From: Desulfovibrio sp. X2
GTDB lineage: Bacteria > Desulfobacterota > Desulfovibrionia > Desulfovibrionales > Desulfovibrionaceae
Reading direction: 5' to 3'
Assembly (NCBI RefSeq): GCF_000422205.1
Contig: NZ_ATHV01000019.1
Location: 62,001 to 126,000 of the forward strand
DNA: 64,000 bases
Positions 1 to 6,897 of this stretch are shown in pieces. The notes under the pieces were generated by a model. That model was not told the origin of the DNA and made no database searches. It worked only from the letters and a program-made list of their open reading frames with translations. The position numbers were made by a program, and so were the translations under genes. Numbering within the stretch: the first letter of the stretch is position 1; each line of letters starts with the position of its first letter.

Positions 1-204
1 ATTCTCGCCACGCACCGCCGATGCGAGGCCTGGATTCCACACGACCTTCACGACGAACTTCTGCGCGCCGCCGGAGCGGCCGGGGCGAACCGTTCGGAAG
101 CCATCCGCGCCGCCCTGCTTCTGGCCGTGCCCATGCTCATAGCCAACCCCCAGCTTATCCAGAGCCTACTGCGCGGCGCCCGCCCGCGCATCCGGGAGAG
201 GTGA
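1..204 (+). CDS. Ribbon-helix-helix-like protein, 3' part
   Basis: Reading frame 1 is open from the window edge to a TGA at 202-204, giving 67 residues. The segment IPHDLHDELLRAAG followed by ANRSEAIRAALLLA matches the strand-helix-helix pattern of CopG/Arc/MetJ DNA-binding proteins, in which a SEAIR-type turn starts the second helix. The gene begins left of the window, so its length and N-terminus are unknown. It immediately precedes the phage early genes and could be a small regulator. The family call rests on this short pattern alone. Confidence 0.45.
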   Translation: MLATHRRCEAWIPHDLHDELLRAAGAAGANRSEAIRAALLLAVPMLIANPQLIQSLLRGARPRIRER

Positions 205-210
205 TCGCAG

Positions 211-495
211 GTGGCAGAAATGAAAGGAAAAACATGCTCTCCATGTCGGAATAGTTGCCTGCACTTCGGCAAGCCCGTCGACCCTCCGCAGCGTCGGTAC
301 TGCTGCACAGAATGCCGCAAGAAACACGAGGTGCAGGAGAGAACGTCCAGGAGGAGATACGGGGCGTCTGGGGGAAAGCGAGGACACCACCCTCGGCAGC
401 GCAATGCCCCCCCCCTCACATGGAGCCCGGTGGCCGTTCGCGACCCATGGGAGAACGCCGGTCAGACAGGTCTCTACGGCGAGGTGGCGGCATGA
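211..495 (+). CDS. Small cysteine-rich phage protein, probable zinc binder
   Basis: 94 residues from GTG at 211; an in-frame ATG at 220 is an alternative start. Cysteines are grouped as CSPCRNSC near residues 9-16 and as CCTEC about 20 residues later, which suggests one zinc site made from two CxxC-type knuckles. The C-terminal half is basic and low in complexity. It lies 6 bases after the preceding gene and overlaps the next gene by 4 bases (ATGA at 492), so it is translationally coupled. I do not recognise a named family. Confidence 0.5.
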   Translation: MAEMKGKTCSPCRNSCLHFGKPVDPPQRRYCCTECRKKHEVQERTSRRRYGASGGKRGHHPRQRNAPPLTWSPVAVRDPWENAGQTGLYGEVAA

Positions 496-680
496 AAGAG
501 CCTCCCTACTTCACTCCGTCCGGGGCCTACTCGCCAACCAAGCACGTCCGCGTCCTCAAGGACACGGTTATCCGCCTCGAGCGCGACAAGGCAGCCCTCG
601 CGCGCCGCGTCGCGGAGCTTGAGGGACATCTCGACAGGATCGCCGAGCGGTTCCCCATGGCTATGGCAGGGGAGGCGTAG
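492..680 (+). CDS. Small coiled-coil phage protein
   Basis: 62 residues starting at the ATGA overlap with the upstream stop. The central part (VRVLKDTVIRLERDK and ALARRVAELEGHLDRIAERF) is one continuous amphipathic helix with heptad leucines, so a dimeric coiled coil is likely. There is no recognisable enzymatic motif. It sits directly upstream of the replication initiator gene, 3 bases away, in the early region. Its role is unknown. Confidence 0.5.
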   Translation: MKEPPYFTPSGAYSPTKHVRVLKDTVIRLERDKAALARRVAELEGHLDRIAERFPMAMAGEA

Positions 681-683
681 GGC

Positions 684-1646
684 ATGATCCAGGGAGGGTA
701 CATCCTCAAGGCACGCAAGACCCTGGAATCGGAGTTGATGGACAAGCCCCCGCTGTACTCCAAGCTCTGGGATTGGATGCTCCTGCGCGCCGAGTGGCGT
801 GACGGGATGAAGCTCAAGCGAGGGCAGTTCCACACCACCATCGAAGAGATGCGCGATGCCATGTCGTGGCACGTCGGATACAGGCTTATCCGGCCGACAA
901 TTAAGGAAATTCGTTCTGCGTATGAGTGGTTCGCACGAAAGTCCGACGAAGGGCAAGCGAAGGGCACAATGATCGGCATCACGAAGGGCACTCGCGGGAT
1001 GCTCATAACTGTATATAATTATGAACTTTATCAAGACCCAAAAAACTACGAAGGGCATAATGAAGGGCACAACGAAAAGTCTACGAAGGGCGAGTTGAGG
1101 GCACAGGATAGATTAAGAAGGGAAGAAGAGAAGAAGGAAGAAGAAGACCAAATGCATTGCGCATCTGGCGATGCGCAGCACGCGCAAACAGCAGCGCAAG
1201 TGGAATTCTTCCTCACGGCCAAGAAGCGGAAGCTGACCGGAAAGCGTCTGGCCTGGTTCGAGCGATTCTGGTCGGCCTTCAACTACAAGCGGGATAAACG
1301 GCGGGCGGCTGACGCCTGGATCGACATCCCGGAGCTCACGGATTCCATCTGCCAGCAAATCGTCACCGCGGCCGAGCGTGAGGCCGCCGAACGACCCGCG
1401 CTCATCGCCGCAGGCCGAACCCCCAAGATGGCCCAGGGATGGATCACCGGAAGGCGGTGGGAGGACGAGGAGAGCGAGCCCGTCCCCGGAGCCATTCCCA
1501 TGGGCTCCGGTTCAACCACCCCGCCCATGACCCCCTACCAGCGCGAGCGCGAGGAGCAGCGGCAGATGGCCGCGCGCCTGCTCGAGTACGACGCCGCGCA
1601 GAAGAACGGCAATCAGCCGCCTGCAGAGGGAGAAATCGCATGCTGA
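684..1646 (+). CDS. Phage replication initiator (lambda O / DnaD-type organisation)
   Basis: 320 residues. The N-terminus (KPPLYSKLWDWMLLRAEW, then LKRGQFHTTIEEM) matches the winged-helix start common to phage replisome organisers. A charged linker (about residues 140-155, encoded by a purine-only stretch) separates it from a C-terminal helical part containing FERFWSAFNYKRDKRRAADAW, the FW..YP..K.K..A.. type motif of phage replication proteins. An AG-rich ribosome site (GGAGG, 8 bases upstream) supports ATG 684. The middle of the gene carries an array of direct repeats (946-1092) that resembles an origin within the initiator gene, as in lambda O. The function is inferred from architecture and position upstream of a loader-like gene. 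Confidence 0.65.
   Translation: MIQGGYILKARKTLESELMDKPPLYSKLWDWMLLRAEWRDGMKLKRGQFHTTIEEMRDAMSWHVGYRLIRPTIKEIRSAYEWFARKSDEGQAKGTMIGITKGTRGMLITVYNYELYQDPKNYEGHNEGHNEKSTKGELRAQDRLRREEEKKEEEDQMHCASGDAQHAQTAAQVEFFLTAKKRKLTGKRLAWFERFWSAFNYKRDKRRAADAWIDIPELTDSICQQIVTAAEREAAERPALIAAGRTPKMAQGWITGRRWEDEESEPVPGAIPMGSGSTTPPMTPYQREREEQRQMAARLLEYDAAQKNGNQPPAEGEIAC
946..1103 (+). repeat. Iteron array, predicted phage origin of replication
   Basis: Six direct copies of the 10-mer (A/G)(C/T)GAAGGGC(A/G) start at 946, 957, 981, 1048, 1060 and 1083; a weaker copy (TTGAGGGCA) lies at 1095-1103. They form two triads with matching internal steps (11 and 24 bases; 12 and 23 bases), about one and two helical turns, on either side of an AT-rich segment at about 1009-1047. 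A purine-only tract follows at about 1107-1150. The repeats are read in two different codon phases (GAA-GGG in copies 1, 4 and 5; AAG-GGC in copies 2, 3 and 6), so conservation is at the DNA level. The organisation is that of lambda ori inside gene O. Confidence 0.7.
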
Positions 1647-2275
1647 ACCAGATCACCGTCACGGCAGAGGTCGTGCGCCTCAACACGGTCTACCTCGCGC
1701 GCCTCCCCCAGGAGCAGATTGAGATCATCGCCGAGACGTGGTGGCGTGACCTGCGCCTGCACATCACGGACGACAACGTGCTGCGCGAGTGCATCTGCCT
1801 CGCCCGCCAGGCGTGCCGGACTTTCCCCAAGTCGGCCGACGTCTTGCGCGCCTACCGGGAGTCGTACAGGCCTCCCGAAAGAAAGGCCGTTGATCAGCAT
1901 GCTGGGCGCTTCTGCGGTCCAGAGCGCTCGAGGAAGCACGCGGCCAACGTCATGGCCATCATCGGCGGCCGGCCTCTTCCGTACCCCGAGGTGGCCCCGG
2001 AGAAGTGGCGCGGGTGGCAGCCAAGCGGAGCGCCTGCGCATCCCGACGACGGCGGGCATGCGGTGCACCTGGGGAAGATCGCGCCAGAGACGCCGGGACA
2101 GGGCGCGGAGGATGCGGACGCGACGGACTGGGGACAGCGCACGCGCGGCACGCGGCACGACCCGAAGTGCCATCGGCAGGGCGAGTACCGCGGCCCGGGC
2201 AGCGAGATGCCCGAGGGAGGGAGCGCGGACAATGACTATGACGCCTATGCCCAGGCCATGGCGGCCGAGGGATGA
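1640..2275 (+). CDS. Helicase-loader-like phage replication protein
   Basis: 211 residues; ATG at 1640 overlaps the end of the initiator gene (stop 1644-1646). The first 90 residues are helical with WWRDLRLHITDDNVLRECI and then CRTFPKSADVLRAYRES, a pattern of W..L.. followed by FP.s.dvl.. seen in small phage helicase loaders such as SPP1 G39P and similar proteins. The rest is proline- and glycine-rich and probably disordered. Position directly after the initiator supports a helicase-loading role, but there is no P-loop, so it is not a DnaC-type ATPase. The assignment is an inference. Confidence 0.45.
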   Translation: MLNQITVTAEVVRLNTVYLARLPQEQIEIIAETWWRDLRLHITDDNVLRECICLARQACRTFPKSADVLRAYRESYRPPERKAVDQHAGRFCGPERSRKHAANVMAIIGGRPLPYPEVAPEKWRGWQPSGAPAHPDDGGHAVHLGKIAPETPGQGAEDADATDWGQRTRGTRHDPKCHRQGEYRGPGSEMPEGGSADNDYDAYAQAMAAEG

Positions 2276-2301
2276 ACCATAACCGGAAGGAGAGAAAGAC
2301 C

Positions 2302-2655
2302 ATGAGAACCATCACGACGCATCACGTCCACGAGGGCGACCGGCAGCCTGTCATCACGGCACTCGGCGAGGTCGGCACGGGCGGCGCGGAGCAGGAGTAC
2401 GAGATAATCTACCCGGGCAAGGATGGCCTGGACGAGATCGAGCATCTCGTCTTCGTCAGCCTCGACCACCCCGGCATCACCAACGAGGCCCTGCTCGCCA
2501 TCGTCATCGACCGCCTCGAGGGTTTCCAGGCCGTGCCGTTCGCCTGTACCGAGAACGCGGCCGCGCTGGACCACGCCAGGATATGCCTCGGCGAGCTTCA
2601 GGCTCGCACGCGTCACCGCATGATGCGCGGCGTCGAGGGCAAGGCCGAGGCGTAG
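2302..2655 (+). CDS. Predicted Acb2/Tad1-type hairpin protein (cyclic-nucleotide sponge family)
   Basis: 117 residues from ATG 2302, with GGAG 9 bases upstream; an ATG at 2272 in the same frame would add 10 residues. The region EIEHLVF, then ITNEALLAIVIDRLEGFQ, FACTENAAALDHA and a basic tail ending RMMRGVEGK follows the layout of a widespread phage family carrying the Acb2/Tad1 helical hairpin, in which CRENALALTKLEEA is followed by RT..R..RGVEGT. Characterised members bind signalling cyclic nucleotides and blunt CBASS or Thoeris defence. Here the usual TKLEEA stretch is altered to DHARIC, so ligand binding is uncertain. Confidence 0.45.
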   Translation: MRTITTHHVHEGDRQPVITALGEVGTGGAEQEYEIIYPGKDGLDEIEHLVFVSLDHPGITNEALLAIVIDRLEGFQAVPFACTENAAALDHARICLGELQARTRHRMMRGVEGKAEA

Positions 2656-2679
2656 TCCACAACCGACAAGGAGAAGACC

Positions 2680-2874
2680 ATGTCCGAGAACTACATCACG
2701 CGGTGGCACCGCGAGGACAGCTACCGTTCTTCCCAGGGGCGTCCTATCGTGAGCTGCCAGAAATGCAAGCACGCCCAGGCGAAGAAGGAGGGCGTGTACC
2801 AGACCATCCGGTGCGGTCTGCACAGCCGGACCAGGGTCAGCCCCATCTACACCTGCAACAAGGCCGAGGCCTGA
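2680..2874 (+). CDS. Small four-cysteine phage protein
   Basis: 64 residues with a good ribosome site (AAGGAG, 6 bases before ATG 2680). Four cysteines (CQKCKH near residue 26, C45, C59) plus nearby histidines could bind one zinc. It lies between the hairpin protein and rusA in the early region. No family was recognised and the function is unknown. Confidence 0.6.
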   Translation: MSENYITRWHREDSYRSSQGRPIVSCQKCKHAQAKKEGVYQTIRCGLHSRTRVSPIYTCNKAEA

Positions 2875-2881
2875 TCATATC

Positions 2882-2909
2882 CCCGGGGTGGGTGCATGCT
2901 CACCCCGGG
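2882..2909. other. 9-bp GC-rich hairpin between early genes
   Basis: CCCGGGGTG at 2882-2890 pairs perfectly with CACCCCGGG at 2901-2909 across a 10-base loop. No T-run follows, so it is not a standard intrinsic terminator. It may stabilise the upstream mRNA end or separate the two gene groups. Confidence 0.4.
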
Positions 2910-2924
2910 ACTCGGAGGAGCGCC

Positions 2925-3428
2925 ATGGTCACGGCAGCAGAAGTACGAGAGGCGGGCGGGCTCGCTCAGTGGATGGCCAGGGAGGCGCGGCACGATGGGA
3001 CGAAACAAGCAACGCAGGAGCACAGCATGCCCGGCATGATCATCGGCCTCATCCTCCCGTGGCCTCCCTCGGTCAACCACTACTGGCGCCGCGTGGTCAT
3101 GGGGGGACGGGTAGCCACGCTCATCTCGAAGGCCGGACGCGAGTACAAGAAGGCCGTGGCCGTGGAAGTGGGCAAGCGGCTGCCCGCTCATTGCCGCTTG
3201 GCCGGACGTCTCGCCGTCGAGGTGGTCCTCGTGGCACCGGACCGCAGAGCGCGCGACATCGACAACAGCCTTAAGGCGTTGCTCGACGCCATGACCGAGG
3301 CCGGGGTGTGGCACGACGATTCGCAGATTGACCAGATCACCCTTGTGCGTGGCCCGGTCGCTTCTCCTGGGCAGGCCAGGGTCAGTGTGCGCGTGCTCGA
3401 CGATCAACTGAGACTGGATGTGGCATGA
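2925..3428 (+). CDS. rusA: RusA-family Holliday junction resolvase
   Basis: The core from MIIGLILPWPPSVNHYWRR is typical of RusA, as is DIDNSLKALLDAMTEAGVW followed by DDSQID, which carries the aspartates that bind the catalytic metal. RusA cuts four-way DNA junctions during phage recombination or before packaging. GGAGGAG four bases before ATG 2925 favours a 167-residue product with a 34-residue N-terminal extension. A second site (CAGGAG) before ATG 3027 would give 133 residues, closer to the usual RusA length of about 120. Both starts may be used. The stop overlaps the next gene by ATGA. Confidence 0.8.
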   Translation: MVTAAEVREAGGLAQWMAREARHDGTKQATQEHSMPGMIIGLILPWPPSVNHYWRRVVMGGRVATLISKAGREYKKAVAVEVGKRLPAHCRLAGRLAVEVVLVAPDRRARDIDNSLKALLDAMTEAGVWHDDSQIDQITLVRGPVASPGQARVSVRVLDDQLRLDVA

Positions 3429-3616
3429 CCTGCGGAAGCTGCGGCGGGACGGAGTTCTGGCGCACGGCCGGAGGATCATGGGTGTGCAGAGCCTGCCATC
3501 CCCCGGTAGACGGCGCGGATGTGTGGGCACAGGGAATGAAAAACGGAGAGGGCGGAAATGGACGAGTTGAGACGACAGGAGATCATCGGAGCGCTGGCAG
3601 ACAGGGCCGCGGTTGA
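3425..3616 (+). CDS. Small zinc-ribbon phage protein
   Basis: 63 residues starting at the ATGA overlap with rusA. CGSC at residues 3-6 and CRAC at 21-24 form a compact zinc ribbon, with an aromatic core (FWRTAGGSWV) between. The last 19 codons overlap the start of the lysozyme gene in another frame, so only the first 30 or so residues are likely to be structured. The function is unknown; such ribbons are common among phage early proteins. Confidence 0.5.
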   Translation: MTCGSCGGTEFWRTAGGSWVCRACHPPVDGADVWAQGMKNGEGGNGRVETTGDHRSAGRQGRG

Positions 3617-4085
3617 AGAAGGCTTCGAGCCGCGCCCCTACCTCTGCCCGACGGGGCACTGTTCCATCGGCTACGGTTGCAACCTCGAGGCACATCGGGA
3701 GTTCATTCCGACCTCCCTGCGCCCGGTTACGGCGCATCTCACGGGGGAACCTCTGCGCGACGCCCTGCGCGAGGCTGGCATGGAGTGGGGAGAGACGCAG
3801 GCGCGAGACGTTCTGCGCTCCCAGGTAGAGGACGCGGTAGGAGAAATCCTGCGCCGCTGGCCCTGGTCAGAAACGCTCGACAACGCGCGCTTCCTCGTGC
3901 TGGCCGACATGGCTTTCAACATGGGTTCCGGAAAGCTCGCCGGGTTTCGACGGATGCTGGCTGCGGCCGAGAGAGGGGACTACCGCGCAGCGGCTGACGA
4001 GATGCTGGACAGCCTGTGGGCAAGCCAGGTCGGAGCGCGGGCGCGAGAACTGTCCGCACGCATGCGTAACGGGATATGGGCATGA
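3558..4085 (+). CDS. Endolysin, GH24 (T4-type) lysozyme
   Basis: 175 residues. EEGFEPRPYLCPTGHCSIGYG (residues 20-40) is the glycoside hydrolase 24 active-site region, which cleaves peptidoglycan between MurNAc and GlcNAc. The catalytic triad has the spacing E-8-x-5-y: Glu21, Cys30 in place of the T4 aspartate, and Ser36 in place of threonine. The Cys variant is common in phage endolysins, while Ser is less usual. There is no N-terminal signal or anchor helix, so release needs the holin encoded at 4596. A purine-rich ribosome site precedes ATG 3558. Confidence 0.85.
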   Translation: MDELRRQEIIGALADRAAVEEGFEPRPYLCPTGHCSIGYGCNLEAHREFIPTSLRPVTAHLTGEPLRDALREAGMEWGETQARDVLRSQVEDAVGEILRRWPWSETLDNARFLVLADMAFNMGSGKLAGFRRMLAAAERGDYRAAADEMLDSLWASQVGARARELSARMRNGIWA

Positions 4086-4291
4086 GCACGGGGAAGGATG
4101 CCATACCGCGGCCGATCCGCATCCTCGTGGGGCACAGCGTCATCGGGGAAGAGTTCAAGGTCGGAAAAAAGACCCTGATCGCGTGGGAGGATGAGGGGGC
4201 TCCCATCGTGCGTGACGAGCGCAACGTCGCGAGGGCCGAGGCTGCGGAACTGTGGGCGTGGTACCGGGGGAGAAATCACCAAAGCGCCTGA
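4082..4291 (+). CDS. Small helix-turn-helix protein (Nu1/excisionase-like)
   Basis: 69 residues from ATG 4082, overlapping the lysozyme stop by ATGA; an ATG at 4076 is possible. IGEEFKVGKKTLIAWEDEGAP follows the pattern of winged-helix domains of phage Nu1-type terminase small subunits and excisionases, in which a FGVS.RTV..W..EG.P segment forms the recognition helix and wing. A separate terminase small subunit is encoded at 5561, so a regulatory or DNA-marking role is more likely. The call is by pattern only. Confidence 0.45.
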   Translation: MSTGKDAIPRPIRILVGHSVIGEEFKVGKKTLIAWEDEGAPIVRDERNVARAEAAELWAWYRGRNHQSA

Positions 4292-4316
4292 CACTGAAAC
4301 CCTGTCAACCCCCTCC

Positions 4317-4356
4317 CTGGCTCTGCCCTGGCTCTGCCCTGGTTCTGCCCTGGCTC
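4317..4356 (+). repeat. 11-bp tandem repeat, 3.6 copies
   Basis: Units CTGGCTCTGCC begin at 4317, 4328 and 4339 (the third has one T for C), with a partial fourth at 4350. They lie in the 117-bp gap between the HTH gene and the small membrane protein gene and are not in a predicted CDS. The pyrimidine-rich run could be a protein or RNA binding array, or simple slippage. Confidence 0.7.
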
Positions 4357-4381
4357 ATCGTCGTGAAAACACCAGTGCTAA

Positions 4382-4408
4382 CCTCCGTGGGAAAACGGAG
4401 GGCCAAGT
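4382..4408 (+). promoter_or_regulatory. Hairpin sequestering the ribosome binding site of the next gene
   Basis: CCTCCGT (4382-4388) pairs perfectly with ACGGAGG (4395-4401) around a GGGAAA loop. The right arm contains GGAGG, the only Shine-Dalgarno sequence for ATG 4409, spaced 7 bases away. Folding would hide it and delay translation of the small membrane protein in the lysis cassette. This is read directly from the sequence; regulation is inferred. Confidence 0.6.
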
Positions 4409-4591
4409 ATGGGCATCTACATCGTCATCGCCATCGTCCTGATTCTCTGCATCGTCGGCTGGTTCCTGCGCCGGAAGATCAAGGCCCGCGCGGTCGAGAT
4501 CGAGGCCGACGTCAAGGCCAAGGGTGAGGAGATCAAGGCCCAGGCCCAGAAGACCGTGGCCGACATCCGCTCCAAGGTCACGGGGAAGTAG
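4409..4591 (+). CDS. Small single-span membrane protein of the lysis cassette
   Basis: 60 residues. IYIVIAIVLILCIVGWFL (residues 3-20) is one transmembrane helix, followed by a strongly charged amphipathic helix (about 21-58). It may be an antiholin, a pinholin-like protein or a spanin partner; the sequence alone does not decide. It lies between the lysozyme and the three-helix holin, and its ribosome site is folded into a hairpin. Confidence 0.6.
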   Translation: MGIYIVIAIVLILCIVGWFLRRKIKARAVEIEADVKAKGEEIKAQAQKTVADIRSKVTGK

Positions 4592-4595
4592 GGGC

Positions 4596-5075
4596 ATGGA
4601 CCCCATCACCATCATCACAGCGCTGGCCGGGATCGTTCCGACCATCACGCGCTGGATAGGCGGGGACAAGGCGGGGGAGGTGGCCGACAAGGCCGTCTCC
4701 ATCGCCACATCGCTGACCGGAGAGCAGGATCCGGAGAAGGCCATCGCGCGCATCCAAGCCGAGGCTGACATCCAACTCCAGTTCCAACAGGCGTTCAACT
4801 CCTACTCCGCAGGACTTCAGGAACAGCTCACGCGCCGCCACGAGGCGGACATGAAGTCCGACTCCTGGCTGGCCAAGAACGTGCGCCCGCTCTGCCTCCT
4901 CGGCATCACCGTGGCGATCATGGTCGGCGTGTTCGCCACCGGTGTCCCCGAGGACAAGCTCCGTACGCTGACCGAGATGGGCGGGTGGGTTTACGGCTAC
5001 TACTTCCTTGGCCGCAGCGCCTTCGACAAGGGCGCCGTGAAGCTCAACTTCGGCGGCAGGAAGGAGGCCGGGTAG
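4596..5075 (+). CDS. Holin of the 3TM family
   Basis: 159 residues starting four bases after the previous stop. MDPITIITALAGIVPTITRW at the N-terminus, an amphipathic middle (EKAIARIQAEADIQLQ), a hydrophobic segment LCLLGITVAIMVGVFATG at about residues 105-122, and a C-terminal aromatic segment WVYGYYFLGRSAF match the 3TM holin family. These proteins permeabilise the inner membrane so that endolysin can reach peptidoglycan. Position after lysozyme fits. Confidence 0.75.
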   Translation: MDPITIITALAGIVPTITRWIGGDKAGEVADKAVSIATSLTGEQDPEKAIARIQAEADIQLQFQQAFNSYSAGLQEQLTRRHEADMKSDSWLAKNVRPLCLLGITVAIMVGVFATGVPEDKLRTLTEMGGWVYGYYFLGRSAFDKGAVKLNFGGRKEAG

Positions 5076-5076
5076 C

Positions 5077-5307
5077 ATGGCCGACGTGATCGACGATGCC
5101 CAGGCGGCAGAGTCGCTGGTCCTGGCCGAGGCCATGGCGCGGCGGCAGCGGATGATCGAGACGGACCACGAGGGACCGATGTGGGTGTCAGGAACGCCCC
5201 TCTGCCGCGAGTGCGGCGACGCCATCCCGCTCGACCGCATCATGGCCGTCCAGGGATGCAGCCGGTGCATACGCTGCCAGTCCATCCACGAGGAAGGCAC
5301 GGAATGA
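5077..5307 (+). CDS. TraR/DksA-type C4 zinc finger protein
   Basis: 76 residues. CRECGDAIPLDR followed by CSRCIRCQ provides CxxC and CxxC about 17 residues apart, the zinc finger of the TraR/DksA family. The N-terminal helix (AESLVLAEAMARRQRMIE) matches the short TraR form. Such proteins bind in the RNA polymerase secondary channel and mimic DksA with ppGpp. Its place between holin and spanin-like genes is common in temperate phages. It overlaps the next gene by ATGA. Confidence 0.75.
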   Translation: MADVIDDAQAAESLVLAEAMARRQRMIETDHEGPMWVSGTPLCRECGDAIPLDRIMAVQGCSRCIRCQSIHEEGTE

Positions 5308-5558
5308 TCGCCGAAAGCTCGCTCCCCATCCTGCTCGTGTCCGTGCTCCTCAACGGTCTCCTGGCCATCGCCATCTGGGGGCTCAAGGCGACCCTCACGG
5401 GGCTGCGCGCCGACGTCAACGCCCTGCGCGAGACGCTGTGGGAGGACATGGCCAGAAAAAGCGAGCTGGCCGAGGCCAAGGCCGACATTTCCGCCCTCTA
5501 CGACCGCCTCAATGCCCAGGCCGTGGCCTGCGCCAAGCAGCACGGGGCGAGGGACTGA
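5304..5558 (+). CDS. Membrane-anchored coiled-coil protein, spanin-like
   Basis: 84 residues: an N-terminal transmembrane helix (LPILLVSVLLNGLLAIAIWGL, about residues 7-27) and a long charged helix to the C-terminus. This is the layout of an inner-membrane spanin (Rz), which would connect to an outer-membrane lipoprotein. No overlapping Rz1-type lipoprotein was found. A minor regulatory role is also possible. Start ATG 5304 overlaps the preceding stop. Confidence 0.5.
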   Translation: MIAESSLPILLVSVLLNGLLAIAIWGLKATLTGLRADVNALRETLWEDMARKSELAEAKADISALYDRLNAQAVACAKQHGARD

Positions 5559-5560
5559 TC

Positions 5561-6130
5561 ATGTCCCACAAGATCACCGAGGACACGCCCATGACCGCCG
5601 CGCAGGCGCGTTTCGTGAGCGAATACCTTGTGGACCTCAACGGGACGCAGGCCGCAATCCGCGCCGGGTACAGCGCGCGCCGCGCTGACCGCACGGCCGT
5701 GGACCTCCTCGCCAAGCCCAACGTCGCCAAGGCCGTACGCGAGGCCATGGCAGCCCGCCAGCAGCGCACCGAGGTGACGCAGGACATGGTGGTCGCAGAG
5801 CTCGCCCGCGTGGCGTTCGGCGACCCGCGCCGGGTCATGAAGTGGGGCCCGGGCGGCGTTGAACTCAAGGACAGCGAGAAGCTGACCGCAGACGAGGCGG
5901 CGCTCGTGTCCGAGGTCAGGGAAACGCGCACCAAGGAAGGCGGGTCGCTCGGCCTCAAGACCTGCGACAAGTTGAAGGCCCTCGAGCTCCTCGGACGACA
6001 CCTGGCCATGTTCACCGACAAGGTCGACGCCAACGTCAAGGGCGAGCTCGACGTCAAGACCATGAGCGACGGCGAACTCTCGGGCGCATTCTGCGCGCTC
6101 GTGGGTTCCACGGTCGGGAGGCCGCAGTGA
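5561..6130 (+). CDS. terS: Terminase small subunit (Terminase_2 family)
   Basis: 189 residues. The N-terminal MTAAQARFVSEYLVDLNGTQ followed by AAIRAGYS and AKPNVAKAV is the diagnostic DNA-binding region of phage terminase small subunits, which recognise the packaging site and recruit the large subunit. The C-terminal part (TCDKLKALELLGRHLAMF) is the usual oligomerisation and large-subunit contact helix. It overlaps the large subunit gene by GTGA, as expected for subunits made in fixed ratio. Confidence 0.9.
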   Translation: MSHKITEDTPMTAAQARFVSEYLVDLNGTQAAIRAGYSARRADRTAVDLLAKPNVAKAVREAMAARQQRTEVTQDMVVAELARVAFGDPRRVMKWGPGGVELKDSEKLTADEAALVSEVRETRTKEGGSLGLKTCDKLKALELLGRHLAMFTDKVDANVKGELDVKTMSDGELSGAFCALVGSTVGRPQ

Positions 6131-6897
6131 TCGAGCTGATGGCCATGCCCGACGTCTCCCCGCAGGCGTTCGCCGCTCTGACCCGCGAGGAGCAGGAGCG
6201 CGCCTATGCCATGGTCAGGGAGATATCCAGGCGCAACAAGATGCGCAAGATCGCGACCATGTACCCGGACGAAGGACCGCTGCGGCGCGAGCTCTATCCG
6301 CGCCACATGGAATTTTTCAGCGCCGGGTCCATCTGCCGTCAGCGCCTCATGCTGGCCGCCAACCGCGTTGGCAAGACCGAGGGCGTGGGCGGCTACGAGA
6401 TGGCCCTCCACCTGACCGGCCTCTACCCAGACTGGTGGGAGGGCCGCCGCTTCGTGCACACCGTGCGAGCCTGGGCCTGCGGCGACACGACAGAATCAGT
6501 GCGCGAAATCGTGCAGAAGAAGCTGCTCGGCGAGCCCGGTCAGGAGGGCACGGGCCTCATCCCCGGGGAGATGATCGTGCGCGTGGTGCGCCGTGGCGGG
6601 GCCGTGGCCGATGCCGTCGACGCCGTGCACGTGCGCCACGCCTCGGGCGGCGTCTCCATCTGCAAGTTCAAGTCCTACGACCAGAAGCGCCGGGCGTTTC
6701 AGGGCACGGAGCAGGACATCATCTGGCTCGACGAAGAGCCGCCCATGGACGTCTACGCCGAGTGCCTGATGCGCACCATGACCACGGACGGCCTCGTGCT
6801 CCTGACTTTCACCCCGCTCATGGGCCTCACGGACGTGGTCCTGCAGTTCATGCCAGACGGAAAGGTCCCGGAAGATCCTGCGCAGGAGGTGTCCTGA
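6127..6897 (+). CDS. terL: Terminase large subunit, ATPase half
   Basis: 256 residues from GTG 6127 (ATG 6139 possible). AANRVGKT (77-84) is the Walker A variant of terminases and IIWLDEE (D202, E203) the Walker B with catalytic glutamate; the motor domain ends after LTFTPLMGLTDVV. This part pumps DNA into the prohead. The chain stops at TGA 6895-6897, exactly where the linker to the nuclease domain is expected, and the nuclease half is a separate ORF whose ATG shares the A of this stop. The usual large subunit is one chain of about 500 residues. Confidence 0.85.
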   Translation: MIELMAMPDVSPQAFAALTREEQERAYAMVREISRRNKMRKIATMYPDEGPLRRELYPRHMEFFSAGSICRQRLMLAANRVGKTEGVGGYEMALHLTGLYPDWWEGRRFVHTVRAWACGDTTESVREIVQKKLLGEPGQEGTGLIPGEMIVRVVRRGGAVADAVDAVHVRHASGGVSICKFKSYDQKRRAFQGTEQDIIWLDEEPPMDVYAECLMRTMTTDGLVLLTFTPLMGLTDVVLQFMPDGKVPEDPAQEVS

